In this document: positions 40,090-52,593 of the stretch, piece after piece
How the letters are laid out: each line of letters opens with the position of its first letter
Position numbering within the stretch: position 1 is the stretch's first letter
NCBI GenBank assembly: GCA_963082875.1
Contig: OY720099.1
Location: 16,535,066-16,599,065 of the forward strand
Direction: 5' to 3'
Source: Corella eumyota
Taxonomy: Eukaryota > Chordata > Ascidiacea > Phlebobranchia > Corellidae
Length of the DNA: 64,000 bases
The notes under the pieces: model-generated
What the model was told of the DNA's origin: nothing
What the model saw: the letters and a program-made list of their open reading frames with translations, nothing else
Database searches by the model: none
Position numbers and translations under genes: made by a program

Positions 40090-43000
40090 ATGGCTTCGGT
40101 ATCAACAGCACCTCATAACTCATACAAGAAAACTTCACAAGAAACCGACCACATTCCGATAGTAACCCATATAATAACGGACGAGGATGCTGGACTTTTA
40201 AAGGTAATTTATTTTTTCTTTTAATATAAATATCTTTATAAATATATTTTAAGTATTTTAAATATAGATATAGTATTCAGCAGCATGTTATAGTGCTAAA
40301 ACATTGGCTTTACAATGTAATAAATTTGCTTGGAAATGGAAAAACTTTTTAAGTCAATTAAAATATGTGTAAACAAAGCTCAAGTTAACTGACAAACCTT
40401 AGCTTTGCCAAAAACTTTCATGCTATATGTGCATTCCCATCTTTACTTTATGTTCAAGCAGTGAAGTCAGCCAATGTCCATTTATTGATTTTTAGTTTTT
40501 TAAAGTAAAACGAAACTCTGTTGTAGTATAGTAAGCTTTAAATTTTATCATTTTTTTAAAGGGTGTTAAACTTCGGCCGATTGATTTAAATCGAGCTGTC
40601 AAACTTTTAACTGATTCACACTCCAGCAACCTCTTTGAACGACATGTACATGCACTTAAAAGAATTTCGGCTAGGTTTGTAAATCATTTGAAAATAGGAT
40701 TTGTAGTTTATTTTACAAACATATATTTTTTTTTATATATCTTTATCCTCGATGTAAGTCAAATGCACGACTTAAATATAAAGTAACATCAGTTACTCCG
40801 ACCCAGTCTCAAATTGCCTGTGGCAGTTTGGAATATTATAGATTGTAATTGCCCGATAATTATACTGCTGATTAAGTGCTGGCTCAGCAGGAGTTAATGA
40901 CGTTTATAGCACCTTACTCAAGGGCGCAACAGCATGAGATCAGTGGAGATTAAACCCACGACCTTATGTGTGGTGTAACAAGTGTTCTTACCACTACACC
41001 ACGCTGCCGGTAATATATATATAAATTAATCTTTATTAAAATTAAAACAAATAGGTACTGGTACCAATTATCTTAAAAGCATGTCCTAGCTAATGCATAA
41101 GTTTACTAACTTATTTTCTTTTGATACATTTAAAAGTATATATATATAAAAAAATTTGGCTTATAAATAAAAATGATAACTTTTTCATTTTATTAAATAG
41201 ACTATTCAGTAATTTAGTGTTTTTCCTTATTGAACTTTGTTGTTTAGATATTCTCATGGATTTTTGTTAAAAGATTTGGTCCAAGTGTTTAAAATTTTAA
41301 ATGTTTGTGCTGATCGAATTCCCCAACATAACTGTTATGTGGAACCAATGTGTTTATTACTACAAATATGCGGGTATCCCTTATTCCTTTGTTAATCTAA
41401 TTAAACATTCAAAATTTGTTTTTTTGCCTAATAAATAGAAAAATTTGACAAATAATTAAGTTTCAATAAAAATGCCATTTATAAAAACAAATAATAATTT
41501 ATTTTTACAGAATGTCATTTTTAAAAGAAAAAATGACAGATGAGGCAGTTTACGCTCAGATAGTTATTGAATCAATTTCGCAAATTGGATATTTAATGAG
41601 GGTTCCTAATGATACAGTTAGGTTGTCAATTGCTGATGCACTTATTTCTTTTTATTGCAATGCACCAACCTCCACTGCTGATTTACAGGTTTTATAACAT
41701 TTACCTTGCATGATCTTTTCTAGAAAAATGTTTTTATTAAAATATATTTTAGATGTTTGGTTTTAACAATAAGTGTTATTAGTTAATTACTATTAAATTA
41801 TTTTTTTTTGTATATTTTTTTATATATCTTTATCCTCAATGTGGGAAGGTTGAACGCGCGACCTAAACATAGAGTAACATCAGTTACCCCGACCCAGTCT
41901 CAAGTTGCCTGTGGCAGTTTGGGATATTATAAAGACTATAGTTGCCCGGTAATTATGCTGCTGATTAAGTGCTGGCTCAGCAGGAGTTCATACCGTTTAT
42001 AGCACCTTCATTAAGGGCGCTACAGCATGAGATCTGTAGGGATTGAACCCACACGACCTCATGTGTGGTGTAGCAAGTGTTCTTATCACTACCCCATGCT
42101 GCCGGATAAATTTGTAAATATATGTTATTTTATTTGGGACATCCAACTTATGCACACCTATCCCAAAAGAACTTTTTAAACTAAATTTAGGACAAAAATT
42201 TTAGGTTTATTTTGTTCAGAAACATACTTTTATTTCTAATTGAAGTAGCCTTTATTATACCTTAGTACTAGTACTGTTTTATCTTAATTTTTCAATTTTG
42301 GTTTGTATTTATTTTGTTATATTTTTTCATTTATTAAGGATATGCGGCCTACAAGCCATAAATACAATATGGCAATGGTAGAAGCCAGTGACATTTCAGA
42401 AACATTAGTCAAATCGATTTCAATGCTTAATGATAATTTGAAAATCAAGTTAAAAGTAATGAAAGTTATACAAAAACTTTCTTCAAACTCAGGTAAAATA
42501 AACCTAAGTAATTTTTTTTTTTTGAAAAAGTCATATTCTTTTATTTAGAAAAAAAATAATTTTGGTGGTACTGCTTTTAGAAATTAATTGTACAAAAATG
42601 ATGAACAGTGATGCAGCATATCGAATTGGTTGTGACATGAATTTACCGGATCCGTTGGGTTATCTACTTTTTATTTCTGTGGAAATTTTATGGAATTTGT
42701 TGGAAAGAGGAGGAGTTGAAGTTGCACAACAACTTTCCAACATTGAGTGTGTCAAGTAAGTCTATTTATTATTTTTTTTAATATTTATCCTCGATTTGGG
42801 AAAGTTGATTGTGTGACTTAAACATAGAATAACATCAGTAACTCAGACCCAGTCTCGAGTTGCCTGTGACAGTTTGGGATATTATAGATTATAATTGCCT
42901 GTTAATTATTCTGCTGATTAAGTGCTGGCTCAGCAGGAGTTTTACCGTTTATAGCGCCTTACTTAAGGTCGCTACAACATGAGAGCAGTGGGAATTGAAC

Positions 43001-46000
43001 CTATGACCTCATGGTGGTGTAGCAAGTGTTCTTCCCACTACACCATGCTGCCATCTTTTGTTTGTTTTTATGATTCGACATTTTAGTTTTTCCTCTACTT
43101 TGTAATCACACTTTTTTTTAATGTTTTTTAGTTCCCTTAAGATAGCATTCAAAGAGTTAATGGTGTCGGGCTCTTCAAAGTATGAACAACAACTAAGAAA
43201 TGATCTACTTGTCATTACTACACTTGTGGCAGAAAACCCTGCATCTCCTATTGTTGAAACCGGTAAAGGGCAATTATAAAAAGAAATTTTGCTTTTTAAT
43301 AATAGACTTTATGAAAAGACAGGCATTTAAATAAACAAATTTTAAAACCGTGATAGATACTTTTGTAAGATGCAACTTTAAAAAGACACTACAAATTTTT
43401 TTTTTATATTTTTGAAACCATGATTTTGATATATTTTTAGGGTTTGCCAAGCAACTCATTTTGTTTGCTACATTTACTGAAGTAAAAAGCCACAACCCTC
43501 TTGTTAAAAATCTCAAACTAACACAGAGCCACGAAGATTTTGAATTAAAAAAACTTCTTACAAATTTACTGGAATTGTTAAGTAAAGATGTTGCTGCATT
43601 ACAGGTAGCATTTTTTGTTAAACTAAAAAGTATTGAAAAAATAAATATACTTGCTTTTCTATGGGGTACCTAACATTTTAATTTTATATTATATACATAA
43701 ATTTAATAGTTTTACAATTAATAAATTTCAATAAAAAATAATTCATGCTGGTAAAGAAATTATTTAACATTTTAATATTAAATACACTTGCTACACTACA
43801 CATGAGGTTGTGGGGTCAATCCTGACTGATCTCATGCTGTAGCACCCTTGAGTAAGGTGCTATAAACGGTATGAACTCCTGCTGAGCCAGCACTTAATCA
43901 GCAGTATAATTATCAGGCAATTATAATCTAAAATATCCCAAACTGCCACAGGCAACTCGAGACTGGGTTGGAATAACTGATGTTACTCTAGTTTAAGTCG
44001 CGCATTCGACTTTTCCACATTGAGGATAAATTTATACAAAAAAAAAAATTTTCATTTTATTTTAGCTTTTATCTGACAGTAAAGTTTTGCTTTCACTTTT
44101 CCATTACGTTAAAGCAAATGAAAGAAAAAGTTTGCCATGTGAATGGTCTGTTGCTCAGTTTGAGGAACTGCAACTTCATGCAATGTCGGCATTGTGTAGA
44201 CTGTCTGTATTGCTAAGTAATGACTACATTACCTGCCAAGGGAACACCAGGTTGTTGTTACTTTTGGAGTGGTGTGTTTCAGATGTAAGTTCAAATTTCA
44301 ATATAACTTTATTTTTCATAGATTTTTAGTGAAAGTTTGTTTTAATTTTTTTATTTTATTTTTTATCGGCTTTGACAAAGTTTAGGGAATAAAAAACAAC
44401 TTAAAAATTAAACCCTAATTTTTTCTTAAACTGTGACTCAGTAAACTTTTCTCTAAAATTAGGAAGAGTTTTTTGGCCACGGAAACTCATTTCATGGAAC
44501 TGGGGGCCGTGGTAACAAAAAAGCACAATTGCGACATTGTCTTAGATTAATTCAAGCAGTTGTTTCAAACGGAAAAGAAAACATTATACAAGATATTTGT
44601 GACCAAGGGCTTATTTCACAATTGCTAAGTAATTTACAGTATTGAACAAGCATAATGCATTTTATAAATGTTTAACAATGTCTAAAACTTTTTTTTTTGT
44701 ATATATCTTTATCCTCGATGTGGGAAAGTCAAATGCGTGACTTAAACATAGAGTAACATCAGTTACTCCGACCCAGTCTCGAGTTGCCTGTGGCAGTTTG
44801 GGATATTATAGATTATAAATGCCCAGTAATTATGCTGCTGATAAAGTGCTGGCTCAGCAGGAGTTTATACCGTTTTATAGCTCCTTACTCAAGGGTGCTA
44901 CAGAATAAGAGCAGTGGGGATTGAACCCACGACCTCATGGTGGTGTAGCAAGTGTTCTTACCACTACACCACGCTGCTGGTTTTGTATTAGAGTAACTGA
45001 AAATTGCTAGTTTCAATTTTTTTAAAGATAATTTCAACTTCTTTATTTGTAAAAATGCCTTGTTATAAATATGTTGGCAAAATAAAAATACGTTTTGTCT
45101 GTTAGATATTCTGCAGAAATCATCCTTAGGCACAGATGATGCAATAGATATTGAAATGCAATGTGATATGTTGTACATCTTATCAACTTTGTGTGAAAAT
45201 GACATTCATCGCAAAGAACTTTTCGGAGTTCAGGTAAAAAGTTGTATTTATAATTTTAATGTTTTAAAGTGGTAGAAAAAGTAAGAAACAACAGCCATCT
45301 TACTTTAGGTAAAAAACAATACTTACCTCAAGCAAGCCAAAAAAATTACAATCACAATCAATTGACCCGGCAGCGTGGTATAGTGGTAAGAACACTTACT
45401 ACACCACCATGAGGTTGTGTGTAATTATAATCTATATAATATCCCAAAACTTCTAACGGCAACTCGAGACTGGGTTGGAGTAACTTATGTTACTCTATGT
45501 TTAGGTCGCGAATTCGACCTTTCCACATCGAGGATAAAGATATACAAAAAAAAAATCAGAATAATTGGCAATAAAATATCCAATATTATTAAAGACAGTC
45601 CAAAAAACCTAACAATTTTTTTGACCTAATTAGTTCCTTTTCTTATATTTATAAATTTCATTACTATTATGTTTACAAGCTTTGTTGTTAAAAACATTAG
45701 GGTGTAGATGTGTTGGTCCATTACATGAAAGCCAATCAGAAAAAGGTGGCAGGTGGTCTTGGCCACCATCGGCTTATGCTTGCAACCGTAGATGCAACTT
45801 GGTGCTGTGCTGTTGGTTGTTTTGGCACCGAGGATTTGTTACTAGAAAGAGAAGGCGTTTTTCACTTGATTGATCTTCTACAGGTAGGTTTTAACATTTA
45901 ATTCAATAAAAAATTTAATATAACTTGAATAGTGTAACCATGGTTTCTATTTATTAAATAAGTTAAATTTTGGAATTTATTTTTAACCCATTTTAACAGC

Positions 46001-48075
46001 GAAATTATGTATTACCTTAAACCAATTTGTCATTACATTCGTAACTTTTATTTTGCATCACCATTTACCAACAAAAAAGAAATAATAAAATTAATTGGGT
46101 TAAACTTATTTTAACCTCACAGATTTGTCCACGTAACATGCACAACCTCATTCTTGGATGTTTGCTTGAGCTATGTGAGAACCCAAAAACTATTGCTCAC
46201 ATCCACACATGGAGGGGTGTCAGAAACGTCACCGCTCCTCACTTTCTCATTTATCTTTGGAGGGAGGAGGAGAAAAGAATTGGAGCAATAAGAAGCGTAA
46301 ATGGATCAATTGATGATGTCACAGCCCCAATCACAGGTCACAATAAATAACAATTTCAACTAAACATCTAACCAATTTTAATTCAGTTGATCCTGTTTTA
46401 ATTTTTTTTAATAGAGATAGTATAGTATTAGAACAACTAAAGTAATATAAGAACATTTTAAACAAATGAGGTCGTGGGTTCAATCCCCACTGACCTCATG
46501 CTGTAGCGCCCTTGAGTAAGGTGCTATAAACGGTATGAATTTCTGCTGAGCCAGCACTTAATCAGCAGTATAATTATCAGGCAATTATAATCTATAATAT
46601 CCCAAACTGCCACAGGCAACTCGAGACCGGGTCAGAGTAACTAATACTCTATGTTTAGGTCTCGTATTCGACTTTCCCACATCGAGGATAAAGATATATA
46701 CATAAAAAAATTAGTTTTTTTAATATTTATTAAGACCATACTTTTTTAATAATGCAGGAACTATACAAAGGAAACACTCTGTTTTACCCCAAGCTTCGGT
46801 TGCACCTTCTTTGGCCATTGTTGATGTTTCTGAAAATTTAAGAGCAAAAATTTATGCCCTTTTTGTTCGACTTGGATTTAGTGATCTGCCAGGGCTAACA
46901 ACCGAGGATTATATCACTTTGGCCATCATAGAGAAATATCTCGATTTTAAGGTGTAAAAACTAAATTTATTTGTTGTGTATTAATTCCCTTTTAAGAAGG
47001 TATGATATAAATTTATATTGTGAGTGTACAAAGACAAAAAAAAATCTTTACTTTTAAATATGCAATAATTGTTTAACGTATTACTGAACACCATAATTTT
47101 ATGATTATCAAAATATATTTAAGTGTTTTATCAACTAACAGTATATTCAATTATGGTTCAGTTGTAAATTAACTTTCAAAATTGTGTTAAAAGTTTTGAT
47201 CATTTTATTTTTTTAAAAGTTAGGAGAAGTCTGGTGTGAGATTGCCAAAGAACTTCCAGCAGAGGGCGTTAGACCAACAACCCCCGACCAAGAAGCCCTT
47301 GTAACTATCACTAGGGCGGCAGTAGAGAGAAGTAAGGGAGTATCAATGTTGCAAGCCGAGCTTTTGGAAGCAGATGAACAACAGAATCTGCATGATGAAA
47401 AACAATTCTATGCGGAGGTATATTATTCTGTATTTGTATATTTTACCAGATTTATCAAAAAAGTTAAAAATATTTGGTAACATAAAGTGGCATAATTTAA
47501 CAAATAAAATTGCTTTAAAAATCTTTACTCAACCATTATGTATAGAAATTTGAATAAGATAAATTTTTATTCAAAATTGCATTAAAATTTGTATATATTG
47601 TTTTTTAATTTTGTCTTAATTTTATTCTATCTACCAAATTTTACCCAGATTAAAGAAAACCACAAGCAACAGGAGAAAACGATTGCTCGGTGGAATAACT
47701 ATGTTAAACGAACCTCTGATTTTAGCCACCTTGTGGCATGCAAGAAAAAACAAGACAAATCAATCGAATCCTCGAGAGCAAAACCAAAGTACCGAGACCC
47801 CTCCAAAAAAACGGAAATAACTTTTCATGAAACTTTGTCAAAATCACTCAACACTTTGGTGAGAAAAAATTTTAGTTTAAATTTCATGTATTTCTAATTC
47901 TCTTTGGTTTTAAAGCTTATTTAAACAGTTTCTTTGAAGAAATATTTTTTATTGTATTGTTTTTTATTCTATTTTACTTTTTTAGACCTTTCAAGGTAGA
48001 AACGTAGCGGTTGAAAGCACACCAACGCATTTAACAGGGCGCGTACAACACAAAACTGCTCATTATGAAACTTGA
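40090..48075 (+). CDS. CFAP69: Cilia- and flagella-associated protein 69, 17 exons
   Basis: Exons: 40090-40203, 40562-40674, 41248-41373, 41511-41688, 42339-42492, 42581-42755, 43132-43262, 43441-43604, 44066-44284, 44463-44628, 45106-45233, 45701-45883, 46123-46336, 46758-46951, 47220-47417, 47649-47858, 47986-48075. All join in frame at GT/AG to give 918 residues, against about 941 in human. The protein is an all-helical armadillo-like scaffold of motile cilia and sperm flagella. Diagnostic segments are DMNLPDPLGYLLFISVEILW, LRNDLLVITTLVAENP, LFATFTEVKSHNPLVKNLKL, EELQLHAMSALCRLSVLL and FYAEIKENHKQQEKTIARWN. An acceptor at 40062, just before the ATG, suggests a 5' UTR intron or a spliced-leader site. 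Seven introns carry SINEs. AATAAA near 48172 follows the stop. The gene converges on NAA35. Confidence 0.93.
40724..41013 (-). repeat. tRNA-derived SINE in CFAP69 intron 2
   Basis: Antisense, full length, with ATATAT-type sequence on both flanks that may be a low-complexity target duplication. Confidence 0.85.
41803..42106 (-). repeat. tRNA-derived SINE in CFAP69 intron 4
   Basis: Antisense, full length. The tail complement is expanded (TTTTTTTTGTATATTTTTTT), suggesting slippage in the A-rich tail. Confidence 0.85.
42775..43053 (-). repeat. tRNA-derived SINE in CFAP69 intron 6
   Basis: Antisense copy beginning about 20 bases after the exon 6 donor and ending CACCATGCTGCC. Confidence 0.85.
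43785..44048 (+). repeat. tRNA-derived SINE in CFAP69 intron 8, 5'-truncated
   Basis: Starts at ACACTTGCTACAC inside the tRNA head. Its A tail ends only about 17 bases before the exon 9 acceptor at 44065, so it sits inside the 3' splice-site region. Confidence 0.85.
44690..44981 (-). repeat. tRNA-derived SINE in CFAP69 intron 10
   Basis: Antisense, full length, with head CACGCTGCTGG at the right end. Confidence 0.9.
45367..45556 (+). repeat. tRNA-derived SINE with large internal deletion, CFAP69 intron 11
   Basis: The head through GAGGTTGTGTG is joined directly to TAATTATAATCTATATAATA; roughly 100 bases of the body, including the B-box, are absent. Tail present. Confidence 0.8.
46466..46711 (+). 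repeat. tRNA-derived SINE in CFAP69 intron 13, 5'-truncated
   Basis: Begins at ATGAGGTCGTGGGTTCAATC, lacking the A-box half of the head. Body and tail are complete. It ends about 45 bases before the exon 14 acceptor. Confidence 0.85.
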
Positions 48076-48308
48076 AATGTTTAACTCCTTAACGAACTTT
48101 ATTTTTTATGTTTTTACTGTTTTTTTTCAAAAATTTTAAAACAGTTTTATTGTAAGCATTGTAAATATTTAAATAAAATTTTTTTAAATAATATACATTT
48201 TAAATTCAAAAACATAAAAGGTGGTGTTTTGCTAAAACTGACATTTTTTTATTTGTATCAATATACGATGAAAAAGGGGATTCAACTTAAAATTTCCATA
48301 TTTGCAAA

Positions 48309-50566
48309 TCATACTTTTAATATCGGAAACACAAGGTGTGTTGTAAAATCAAAACTGGGAATGTCTGTTGAATTTTGTTTGTGGCCTCCAGCTAGTAACT
48401 TGGTCACTATGAGATTTGTTTTGGCCACCTTAAGCAATTTTTCAACCTAAAACATTACATGAAATAGTTATATGAAAAATAAATAGTTTTTTTAATTAAA
48501 AAGAAAATTTAAATATATAATTATACCTCCTCTTCTGGTAACATAGCTTCGTACAGTTTTTTTGCTTGGCCAAAATGTTTGGATGATGACAAATAAAGAT
48601 CCTGAGCTGTAGGTGGTGGGTAATACTGCCCGACATCAGTGATTTCTTGAAATTGTTTGTAAGGCATAAAAGGAGGTGTAACAACGGACATAAATGGTGC
48701 AAAGCGATGTTCATAGCGGAAGACTTCGTTGTTGTACACAAAATCAGGGGATTTCAGTTTGCCACTAATAAAGAATCCTAAAAGAGCTTTAAAGCAACCT
48801 GCAGACATCATTTGCATGCCTTGTGTGATTGCAAGTTCTCTCGTGTGGGTTTTACCCTTTTTTTTGTTTTTCTTGGCCTTTTTCTTGGATTTTGAAGCCT
48901 GATCAGTGACAATTAATTCTTCCTTTTGAAGGTCTCCCTCAGCTCTGTTTAAAGTTGTGATCATCCAAGTTAAAAGAACCTCGGCCAAGTACCAATAGAT
49001 ATAATGAAATTCATGATCGCTGTACAGATCCAATTGAAAGCCACTTAACACGTATTGTATCATAACACGAAGAGTGTGATATAATGTCCAACTTCCCATA
49101 CTTGTTAAATGTGACCGTCCACCTTTTGGATCAAGATTTTGCATTAAACTGTGCAGGTCAGAGTCACAGCGGTCAGCCTCATCTGCCAGGTCTGATAAAT
49201 CCTCCAGTACATTTCCCAATTTTTCGCGTTGTCTTGCGTAATTATGGCCGTACACTTGGACTAATTTTCCCATTGTTTTAGAAGCTCTGATGAGGAAAAT
49301 ATCAAGTAATTCCTTTGCTTTTGAACTGTTGTGAAGGATTGAATACTTTGTGGATAAGGACAAAGGGGCATTAAATAAACGCATTGATTCTTTAAGAGAT
49401 TCTGCAATTGGAATATTACCCAAAACACGATGGTTGTCTGGCATAAAAGAAAGTTGTACTAAAGATCTAGTTAATATACATGGCCCTCCTTTGGAAAAAC
49501 TGACAATAAATTCAAGAATACTTTTAAAAGTTGTTAGAGAACTTATTTCCCTTATTAATAGAAGTCGTTTTACAATTTTTTCCAAACAATCACAACTATC
49601 ATTTGCGCTGCGCAGTTTTGTATACCTTGGAAATGTTGGGGGCAATAAGCGGTGGTTTACCAATGGATCAAAACCAATAAATTCTTTTTGACCATTAACA
49701 ATCTCACTTTCTTTTCCCAAAGTCACAGTTTTGCGTATAATTGTCAATTGTTCTTGCATCAACATAAGAGTTTTCTTCGTGCTATCACTGCTATCTGAAT
49801 CCTTTTTACCAAATGGAAGTAAGATATGTAAAAACATTCTGAGAAATTTTACTCTAGCAAGTAAAGCTTGTATTAATAAAATTTCTTCACTGTTAGAGAC
49901 ATCATCACCATTTGGTTTTGATTTTAAATTTCTGATCATTCGATTGTATTCGTCCTCCATTTCTTTTAGCATTCCAATTGACCTCATTACTGTAACGTTG
50001 TTTGCAAATTTAAAACCATATGTCATAGATTGAAAGTCCTCTTCCTCAATCACATTGGCTTTGTAGATTTTCTCTTTTATAATGTCACACAATTTTAAAA
50101 TGCCGATACAATAAGCTCGTAAACATCTATCTTTGATAATATCGGGGTTGTGAAGGTACAAGCATGTAAACACACTCTGTGCAAGCGAGTGGCCATCTAA
50201 CCAAGACAAAATACAAACTTGGCAAGTGTCCATAATTGTAATTAATTCCGTGAACTCTAGATTGTCAAGTTTTAAATTAGCCTTTTCCAAATTTTGGTTT
50301 TCTGAACTGCTTTTATTAGAATGTTTACCAACCATACCCGCATCCATTTTTGGATCCATCATTTCTATTGCACTCATTGCTTCAAAAAGACCAAAATTTG
50401 CTTCGTGAACCAGCTCGCCAAGTTTAAGTTGATCGGTTGCATGTTTAAATTTATTCGTAACATCCACCCAGTTATAAGTTACTTCTGTGACAACCTGTTC
50501 CCAATCTGGAATTGGACTTGACGATGGCGTTTCCTTAAAAACTTCGTCTTTATTTGAAATATCCAT
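48309..50566 (-). CDS. NAA35: NatC N-terminal acetyltransferase auxiliary subunit NAA35, 2 exons
   Basis: Exon 1 (48527-50566) codes for 680 residues ending PEEE; its donor GAG|GTATAA overlaps an in-frame stop. Exon 2 (48309-48446), after an 80-bp intron with acceptor TTTTAG, adds 45 residues beginning VEKLLKVAKTNLIVTKLLAG and ending FPILKV. The sum of 725 is the length of human NAA35 as I recall it. Mak10-family landmarks are WVDVTNKF, GLFEAMSAIEMMDPKMDAGM, IMDTCQVCILSWLDGHSLAQ, EEEDFQSMTYGFK, NHRLLPPTFPRYTK and RYEHRFAPFMSVVTPPFMPY. NAA35 anchors the NAA30 catalytic subunit to ribosomes in the cytosolic NatC complex. A Lys-rich stretch (SKSKKKAKKNKKKGK) is also present in the vertebrate protein. 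The gene converges on CFAP69, with stops 233 bases apart, and TTTATT at about 48247 supplies its poly-A signal. Confidence 0.95.
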
Positions 50567-50720
50567 TTAGAAGACTGCTAGCTAGCTTGGTAGAAAGCAA
50601 CAAAGTTAGTAACAAGCAGCAAAGAATTATGCCTGGACCTATAAATTATAAAAACAGAGGTTCCAAATATTTTAAACCAACATTCGCAAAAATTAACTGG
50701 GTTTTTGGGTTACTAATATG

Positions 50721-50832
50721 AACCACCATCTTTCTGGCAGAGAGTAGCAGAGAGGCTTGGGCGGATAATTATAATAAATAGTGATTCCAAATATTTTTTG
50801 ATCGTACAATACAAAAAAGAACGGGGTAAAAT
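50721..50832. repeat. Dispersed repeat block
   Basis: ACCACCATC.TTCTG.CAG followed by AG.AGCAGAG..GCTTGGGCG recurs at about 51737-51795. This shows that both sites belong to one repeat family in the upstream flank of NAA35. Confidence 0.5.
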
Positions 50833-51365
50833 CATAGAGATACTAATATATACACTAGAGTGGGCTTCGCATCCATTTTGTGTCGCAAATTGAAGACCGA
50901 TTTGCCATACTCGCCAGAGTTGCCAAAGCAAAATTTAAACTTTTAGATTGTTTTTAGGAAACTAAAATAAACATTTTTTTACGTTTAATTTAATCTATTT
51001 AAATCATTGATCAATAAAAAAATGTTATCTTTTTATTAAAAAGCGAATTTTCTTGATTTTTTATCATTTTAAAGTGGTCTTGCAAACCTGTGCCATAGAG
51101 GTTGACTGTTTAATAACTATTTGTAAGAATCGAAGTGTTTTACTTGTATAGTGCTATTTTATACATTTTTTTGGAATTTTTGTATTAACTTTGCTAGATA
51201 ATTTTTAAATTTTAACATAAAAATAATAAGTAAATTGTTCAAAAATTGCAAATGGCAACTCTGGCCAGTATGGCAAATCGGGCTTTAATTTGCAACAATT
51301 TGCAGTGAACAACTGCCTAGCATCACCTACTCTAGTGTATATATTAGTATCTCTATGGGTAAAAT
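50825..51365. mobile_element. MITE family A, intact, with 8-bp target duplication
   Basis: GGTAAAAT at 50825-50832 and 51358-51365 flanks a 525-bp element. Terminal inverted repeats begin CATAGAGATACTAATATATA and continue CACTAGAGT. Subterminal GGCAACTCTGG/CCAGAGTTGCC and GGCAAATCGG motifs are also inverted. There is no reading frame of note. Eight-base duplications fit the hAT superfamily, but the CATAGAG end is not a standard hAT terminus, so the superfamily is left open. Confidence 0.85.
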
Positions 51366-51388
51366 AGCCCCTTCAAAAGGAACAAAAT

Positions 51389-52593
51389 AAAATCAAACCT
51401 AATGTATATTAAGTTAACAAGGTACTTAACAGTTTAAAATTAAAATAAAATTAAACAAAACATTAAAAAACTGATAAAAACAGGAGTAAACTTTTGTACT
51501 AAACTTAAATACGTGTTATTACTGACGTCACAAATCGGGGGTTTAGACAACTTACCTATCATGTCGCTTCAATTTATTTTTGATATTTTGTGGAGGACAA
51601 CGTACCCAACCACGATATATCTTCAAAAAAGTAAACAAAATATTAGAAAGCGGTCAAATGCAGGTGTAAACTTTGTATTTTCGTAATATACGCTATATAA
51701 GTGACGTCAAAAATCGGGGGTTTTGACAACTTACCTACCACCATCGTTCTGCCAGGAGTAACAGAGAATTTTGCTTGGGCGAATAAATATAAATCGTACT
51801 AAACACAAAATATAGGAGTAAAATGCAAAATATAGGAGTAAAATGTACCAGAGAAACAAATTAAACCAGATTTATTTGATAAATAAAATATGGTTCGAAA
51901 TTATTTGATTTTTTTTAACATAAAATTTTATAAATGAAAAAAGATATGCATAAACATTAACTAAGAATATTACATACCTTTAATTTTTAATAAACAAATA
52001 GGCATTTATATATATTAAACAAACAAAAATTAATATTTAACCCAGTTTTAAGTTAGTAATATTAGGATATAAATTATAGTAAATTTTGAATTCCTAAAAT
52101 TGATTTTTATTAAATAAACAAGGATTTAAATATAACAAACAAACAATAATTATTTTTTAATTTATTTTCGAATTATAAATATTATAAGATATAACCGACC
52201 AAATTTAAAAACCTAATAACAATCTTTAAATTTGAATAAACAAACACCTATTAATTAGTAATTAGTGACAAAAATTAAAATTTTAATTCATTTTTGAGTT
52301 ACTAATATCATGATATACAATTGACAAAAATTTAAAAGATTAACAACAACCTTTGAGTTTTAATAAACAAACACATATTAATTAGTCATTAGTGATAAAA
52401 ATTAAATTTCCATTAATTGGAGCGCCATGATAGGTAAGTTGTTAAAACCCCCAATTTTTGACGTCATAGATAAAACGTATTTCAGTTTGGTACGAACGTT
52501 TACTCTTGCGTTTAACGATTTTTTAATGTTTTGTTTACTTTTATTTAAAGATGTTAAAAAGCTTGTTAACTTGTTTAATATTAGGTTTGATTT
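51389..52593. mobile_element. Large inverted repeat with tandem-repeat centre
   Basis: The left arm (about 51389-51562) and inverted right arm (about 52425-52593) share, in order, AAAATCAAACCTAAT, AAACAAAACATTAAAAAA, a TGACGTCA-type core, CGGGGGTTT and ACAACTTACCTATCATG. A third partial copy of the arm lies at about 51615-51745 in left-arm orientation. The centre holds a four-fold, roughly 120-128-base tandem repeat (next entry). It looks like a non-autonomous DNA element or a rearranged pair. No target duplication was identified. Confidence 0.55.
51985..52415. repeat. Tandem repeat, ~125-bp unit, about four copies
   Basis: Units are recognised by TTTAATAAACAAA..C.TATTA near 51990, 52110, 52235 and 52363, each followed by AAAATTAA..TTT, a GAGTTA.TAATAT..GATATA segment and A.AAATTTAAAA. 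The last two units are the most alike. Confidence 0.6.

Noticed and set aside
49084-50521. Plus-strand frames opposite NAA35
   Set aside because: Antisense shadows of a well supported coding exon.
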